From assembly GCA_945883885.1 (NCBI GenBank), contig CAMCYM010000041.1, positions 1 through 9,856 of the forward strand: DNA of 9,856 nt, written 5' to 3'. Each line of letters begins with the position of its first letter. Position 1 is the first letter of the stretch. A model generated the notes under the pieces. That model did not search any database. It was not told the origin of the DNA and saw nothing but the letters and a program-made list of their open reading frames with translations. A program made the translations under genes and the position numbers. Origin of the DNA: Chryseobacterium gleum. GTDB lineage: Bacteria; Bacteroidota; Bacteroidia; Flavobacteriales_D; Sanyastnellaceae. Shown one piece after another: positions 7,051 to 9,856 of the stretch.

Positions 7051-7197
7051 TTAGGGAGTGGGCTTCGGCGACAAGGTGACTTGGAGGCCCAACGCGTGCA
7101 ACACCTGCAAAATCGTTGCAAACTGGGGATGCGCACCCGGGCCCAGCGCTTTGTACAAGCTGGGGCGGCTCATTCCTGTAGAGGCAGCGCATCGGCC
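7051..7197 (-). pseudogene. relic of an HI1420-family antitoxin (HTH addiction-module antidote)
   Basis: Read on the minus strand, this stretch encodes about 48 residues ending in TAA (7053-7051). The part from 7173 onward, MSRPSLYKALGPGAHPQFAT followed by ILQVLHALGLQVTLSPKP, matches my memory of the C-terminal half of HI1420-type antitoxins (about 95-100 residues, partner of HI1419/RelE-like toxins), including the TGMSRxSLYKAL recognition helix and the FATxLxVLxALGL helix. The N-terminal half is missing: going upstream, the frame runs into a GC hairpin repeat at about 7199-7221. The Met at 7173 is the conserved internal residue after TG, not a likely start. No toxin gene lies in the window. 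This looks like the remnant of a lost toxin-antitoxin pair. Homology is from recognition, not a search. Confidence 0.7.
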
Positions 7198-7198
7198 C

Positions 7199-7325
7199 CA
7201 ATCCTTCGCTGCGCAGCAGCGCCTCAACCTCTCGCCGCGCAGCGGCGCCTCAACCTCAACCTCTCGCCGCGCAGCGGCGCCTTACCCTCATCCCTGTTTG
7301 CTCATCCCTTCGCCGCGCAGCGGCG
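7199..7325. repeat. hairpin array C: four hairpins downstream of sucD
   Basis: The array opens with CAATCCT, as in array A, and has four hairpins with GCA loops and six-bp stems: 7207-7221 (CGCTGC/GCAGCG), 7233-7247, 7265-7279 and 7311-7325 (all CGCCGC/GCGGCG). The first carries a C-G to T-A change on both arms. Hairpins 1 and 2 are followed by CCTCAACCT, with CCTCAACCTCAACCTCT after hairpin 2; unit 3 is followed by CCTTACCCTCATCCC. The last hairpin ends 11 bp from the sucD stop codon, between two convergent genes. A terminator role is possible, but there is no T-tract on either strand. The rest of this gap is the antitoxin relic and a hexamer run. Confidence 0.85.
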
Positions 7326-7336
7326 CCGGCCGCGCC

Positions 7337-8215
7337 TCACACCGCCACGCCCAACAGCGCAGCCATGGCTGCACCGAGGTCGGCGGGGGAGTCGACGACG
7401 TGGATGCCGCACTCGCGCATGACGCGCTTCTTCGCTTCGGCTGATTCCTCTTCGCCACTGACGATGGCTCCGGCGTGGCCCATGGTACGGCCTTTGGGAG
7501 CGGTCACACCGGCGATGAAGCCGACGACCGGCTTCGTGCCGTGTTCCTTGATCCAGCGGGCGGCTTTGACTTCGAGGTCGCCGCCGATTTCGCCGATCAT
7601 GATGATGCCGTCGGTGTCGGGATCGGCCATGAGGAGCTGGACCGCTTCGAGCGTGGTGGTGCCGATGATGGGGTCGCCGCCGATGCCGATGGCGGTGCTT
7701 TGGCCCATGCCTGCCTTCGTGACCTGATCGACCGCCTCATAGGTCAAGGTGCCTGATTTCGAGACGATTCCGATGCGGCCCGGCGTGAAGATGAAGCCCG
7801 GCATGATGCCCACCTTCGCCTCGCCCGCCGTCATGATGCCCGGACAGTTCGGGCCGATGAGCGTGGCTCCGCGCGCGATGGCGTAGGGTTTCGCGCGCAC
7901 CATGTCCGCAACGGGGATGCCCTCCGTGATGGCAACGATGACCTTGATGCCCGCATCGGCTGCCTCCATGATGGCATCTGCGGCGAAGGCCGGCGGCACG
8001 AAGAGGATGCTCACGTCAGCGCCTGTGGCCGCAACAGCTTGGGAGACCGTGTCGAAAACCGGACGGTCGAGGTGGGTGGTGCCGCCCTTGCCTGGCGTGA
8101 CGCCTCCGACCACCTGCGTGCCGTATTCAATCATTTGGCTCGCATGAAACGTGCCTTCACTGCCGGTAAAACCCTGCACAATGACCTTCGAGTTGCGGTT
8201 GACGAGAACGCTCAT
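7337..8215 (-). CDS. sucD: succinyl-CoA synthetase (ADP/GDP-forming) alpha subunit
   Basis: This encodes 292 residues, the usual length. With the beta subunit SucC it interconverts succinyl-CoA and succinate in the TCA cycle while making ATP or GTP. SucC is not in this window; in many Bacteroidota the two genes are apart. VIVQGFTGSEGTFHA (residues 12-26) is the CoA-binding Rossmann start. IGPNCPGI and GRIGIVSKSGTLTYE are family signatures. The phosphorylated histidine is His247 in MGHAGAIVSG, equivalent to His246 of the E. coli protein. I chose the ATG at 8215 because MSVLVNRNSKVIVQGFTG is the normal start; an upstream ATG at 8311 would add 32 Arg/Gly-rich residues and overlap mnmE. It is divergent from mnmE by 41 bp and convergent to the hydrolase gene. 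CCCC precedes the ATG, with no Shine-Dalgarno sequence. Confidence 0.96.
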   Translation of the reverse strand: MSVLVNRNSKVIVQGFTGSEGTFHASQMIEYGTQVVGGVTPGKGGTTHLDRPVFDTVSQAVAATGADVSILFVPPAFAADAIMEAADAGIKVIVAITEGIPVADMVRAKPYAIARGATLIGPNCPGIMTAGEAKVGIMPGFIFTPGRIGIVSKSGTLTYEAVDQVTKAGMGQSTAIGIGGDPIIGTTTLEAVQLLMADPDTDGIIMIGEIGGDLEVKAARWIKEHGTKPVVGFIAGVTAPKGRTMGHAGAIVSGEEESAEAKKRVMRECGIHVVDSPADLGAAMAALLGVAV

Positions 8216-8256
8216 GGGGACTGAATTTCGGCGCGAATTTAGGCCAAATTTGCCCC
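8216..8256. promoter_or_regulatory. divergent sucD/mnmE promoter region
   Basis: This 41-bp gap is A/T-rich in its centre. CAAATTTG (8245-8252) is palindromic and differs by one base from the Bacteroidota -7 consensus TAnnTTTG on both strands. On the minus strand it would give sucD a leader of about 20-25 nt. On the plus strand it lies only 4 bp before the mnmE ATG, which would imply a nearly leaderless mRNA or a promoter further upstream inside sucD. GAATTT occurs twice, 12 bp apart (8223-8228, 8235-8240). The start codons and flanking bases form a 7-bp inverted repeat, CATGGGG (8213-8219) and CCCCATG (8253-8259). The promoter positions are inference. Confidence 0.35.
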
Positions 8257-9627
8257 ATGCACGCCCTATCCCACCTCCTCGACGGCGCCACGGTCTGCGC
8301 CCTGTCCACACCGCCCGGACGCGGAGGGATTGCAGTCATCCGGATTTCCGGTCCGGACGCCTTGGCCATCGCAGGGCGGGTCTTCCGGCCGCACCTTGCA
8401 GAACGCCCCAGCCACACGGCGGTGCTGGGCGCGCTGCACGCCGCCGACGGTTCGCTGCTCGACGAATGCGTGGCGGTTCCGTTCCGCGGTCCCCGGTCCT
8501 ACACCGGCGAAGACACGGTGGAACTTTCCGTCCACGGTTCGCCCTTCGTCCAAGAAGAAGCCGTCCGCGCCCTGCTCGCGGCGGGCTGCCGCCTCGCCGG
8601 CCCGGGCGAATTCACGCTGCGCGCCTTCCTCGCCGGCCGCATCGACCTGACCCAAGCCGAGGCCGTAGGCGACCTCATCGCCGCCGAGCACGCCGGCGCC
8701 CACCGGCTCGCCCTCGAACAGCTGCGCGGCGGATTCACCCGCGAACTCGGCGACCTCAGGCGCGCACTCATCGGATTCGCCGGCCTGCTCGAACTCGAAC
8801 TCGACTTCGCCGAGGAAGATGTGGAGTTCGCGGACCGCGCCCGCTTCGACGCCCTCCTGGCGGAACTCCTCGCGCGCATCGACGCGCTGGCCGCCTCCTT
8901 CGCCGCTGGGCGCGCCATCCGGGACGGCATCCCGGTGGCCATCGTCGGCGCCCCCAACCGCGGCAAATCGACCCTCCTCAACGCGCTCCTCGGCGACGAG
9001 CGCGCCATCGTCAGCGACATCCCCGGCACGACGCGCGACACGGTAGAAGACACCTGCGTCCTCGGGGGGCTCAAGTTCCGGTTCATCGACACGGCGGGCC
9101 TGCGCGCCACCGACGATGCGGTCGAGGCCGAGGGCATCCGGCGCGCGCGGGCCCGGGCCAGCGAGGCCCGCATCGTGCTGCTCGTCGTGTCCGCCGCCGA
9201 AGACACCGCGGTGGATGCCGCCGCCGCCGCCGCGGACCTGCGGCCCTTGCTGGCGGCGGATGCGGTGCTGGTGACGGTTTGGAACAAAAGCGACGCCGCC
9301 ACTCCTCCTCCCCTCACCCCGCAGTCCATCGCCCTCAGCGCGGCCAACGGCACCGGCCTGTACGCCCTGCGTGACCTGCTGCTCGCCCACTCAGGAACCG
9401 CCTCGGCCTCCCCCCTCGTCGTCACGAATCTCCGCCACTACGAGGCCCTGACCGCCGCCGCCGACGCACTCCGCTCGACGCGCCTCGGGCTCGCCACCGG
9501 GCTGCCGACCGACCTGTGCGCCTCCTCTCTCCGCGCCGCCCTGCACCACCTCGGCTCCATCACCGGCGAAGTCGATCCGGAAGACATCCTCGACCACATC
9601 TTCGCGAACTTCTGCATCGGGAAGTGA
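8257..9627 (+). CDS. mnmE: tRNA uridine-34 modification GTPase MnmE
   Basis: This encodes 456 residues, normal length. MnmE with MnmG (GidA) adds the carboxymethylaminomethyl group to U34 of certain tRNAs in the cytoplasm. The folate-binding N-domain starts with CALSTPPGRGGIAVIRISG (residues 14-32). A helical domain carries EEDVEFADR, typical of Bacteroidota. The G domain has G1 GAPNRGKS (231-238), G2 DIPGTTRDT, G3 DTAG (278-281) and G4 NKSD (343-346). The protein ends with FCIGK (452-456), whose cysteine is catalytically important in the family. G1 reads GAPNRGKS where GRPNAGKS is more usual; the essential G, K and S are kept. It is divergent from sucD. The first 14 residues (MHALSHLLDGATVC) fit the usual short lead-in, supporting this start. 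Confidence 0.96.
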   Translation: MHALSHLLDGATVCALSTPPGRGGIAVIRISGPDALAIAGRVFRPHLAERPSHTAVLGALHAADGSLLDECVAVPFRGPRSYTGEDTVELSVHGSPFVQEEAVRALLAAGCRLAGPGEFTLRAFLAGRIDLTQAEAVGDLIAAEHAGAHRLALEQLRGGFTRELGDLRRALIGFAGLLELELDFAEEDVEFADRARFDALLAELLARIDALAASFAAGRAIRDGIPVAIVGAPNRGKSTLLNALLGDERAIVSDIPGTTRDTVEDTCVLGGLKFRFIDTAGLRATDDAVEAEGIRRARARASEARIVLLVVSAAEDTAVDAAAAAADLRPLLAADAVLVTVWNKSDAATPPPLTPQSIALSAANGTGLYALRDLLLAHSGTASASPLVVTNLRHYEALTAAADALRSTRLGLATGLPTDLCASSLRAALHHLGSITGEVDPEDILDHIFANFCIGK

Positions 9628-9856
9628 GGGCGCAGTCTTGCCCTTCAGGAGGTTGTAAAGAAATCTGAGGGGTGGGTGCTAAGTGCCATACTCCACGTTC
9701 GAATTGCCTCGTTCTGCTGCCGAAGTCGCAAGTCGCCTTGCAGCAAAACAAATCAGGTTTTCTTTTCACTTCCACTTTAACTATTCAGAAAATTGTATTT
9801 TATTTCCACTTAAATCTTCGGCGGAAGGCCTACCAAATTCCGATCCTTCCCTTTGA
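9628..9856. other. gene-free, partly AT-rich stretch after mnmE
   Basis: I see no supportable gene here. Positions 9741-9820 have 23 G/C in 80 bases (about 29%), far below the rest of the window. TTCCACTT occurs twice (9770-9777, 9804-9811) and AAGTCGC is tandemly duplicated (9723-9736). The frame after the mnmE stop stays open to a TAA at 9778-9780 but has no convincing start or domain. The AT-rich part could be the promoter of a gene beyond the window edge, or the edge of an inserted element, since the 3' end of mnmE is a known integration site in some bacteria. Neither can be decided from this window. Confidence 0.5.

Noticed and set aside
8216..8311. Longer sucD with 32 extra N-terminal residues.
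   Set aside because: The extension overlaps mnmE, is Arg/Gly-rich and precedes the normal family start MSVLVNRNSKVIVQGFTG.
8151..9390. Long open frames on both strands overlapping mnmE.
   Set aside because: They are Arg/Pro- or Gly/Glu-rich shadows of mnmE, which accounts for the region with a complete domain set.
9626..9645. Possible terminator hairpin at the mnmE stop codon (GAGGGC with GCCCTT around an 8-nt loop).
   Set aside because: It has only six pairs including a wobble, overlaps the stop codon, and has no following T-tract.
9690..9712. TTCGAAT resembling a tRNA T-loop.
   Set aside because: The flanking bases do not pair to form a T-stem, and no acceptor or anticodon arm fits around it.
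9560..9775. A 71-codon minus-strand frame across the mnmE 3' end.
   Set aside because: Its second half is antisense to mnmE, and the first half has no recognisable motif or start signal.

Overview
The window is GC-rich chromosomal DNA, most likely from a Bacteroidota bacterium with an unusually high GC content. Four things point there. The MnmE protein has the phylum's typical EEDVEFADR stretch and an FCIGK end. SppA has the long 67K architecture and an adjacent folK-deoxynucleoside kinase pair. The truncated secreted protein has an AQISYGG-type mature N-terminus. None of the nine intact or partial genes has a Shine-Dalgarno sequence. The phylum assignment is inference from protein features; no search was run. 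Most genes are housekeeping.

Layout. Positions 1-2442 (minus strand) look like one operon: sppA (membrane protease IV), a small lipoprotein, and the start of a secreted protein cut by the window edge. A 71-bp divergent promoter region separates sppA from folK (folate synthesis), which overlaps a deoxynucleoside kinase by ATGA (2514-3670). Positions 3910-6991 hold a GH109-like Gfo/Idh/MocA oxidoreductase and a secreted serine beta-lactamase-like hydrolase with a DUF3471-like tail. sucD (succinyl-CoA synthetase alpha, minus strand, 7337-8215) is divergent from mnmE (8257-9627) across 41 bp. The last ~230 bp after mnmE hold no gene I can support and drop to about 29% GC in places.

The unusual content lies between genes. 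The gaps 3671-3909, 5317-5443 and 6992-7336 carry one repeat system: hexamer runs of type GAGNTT just after a stop codon, then the complementary hexamer type (AANCTC, as in CCTCAACCTCAA), then arrays of short GC hairpins, 11 units in all. Most hairpins have GNA triloops, and three units show base changes compensated on both arms. In the third gap the two hexamer types flank a relic of an HI1420-family antitoxin (minus strand, about 7051-7197), truncated where the hairpin array begins. I know of no described family that matches, but I could not search.

The two divergent gene pairs also carry inverted repeats anchored on both start codons, so each pair shares a pyrimidine leader directly before ATG.
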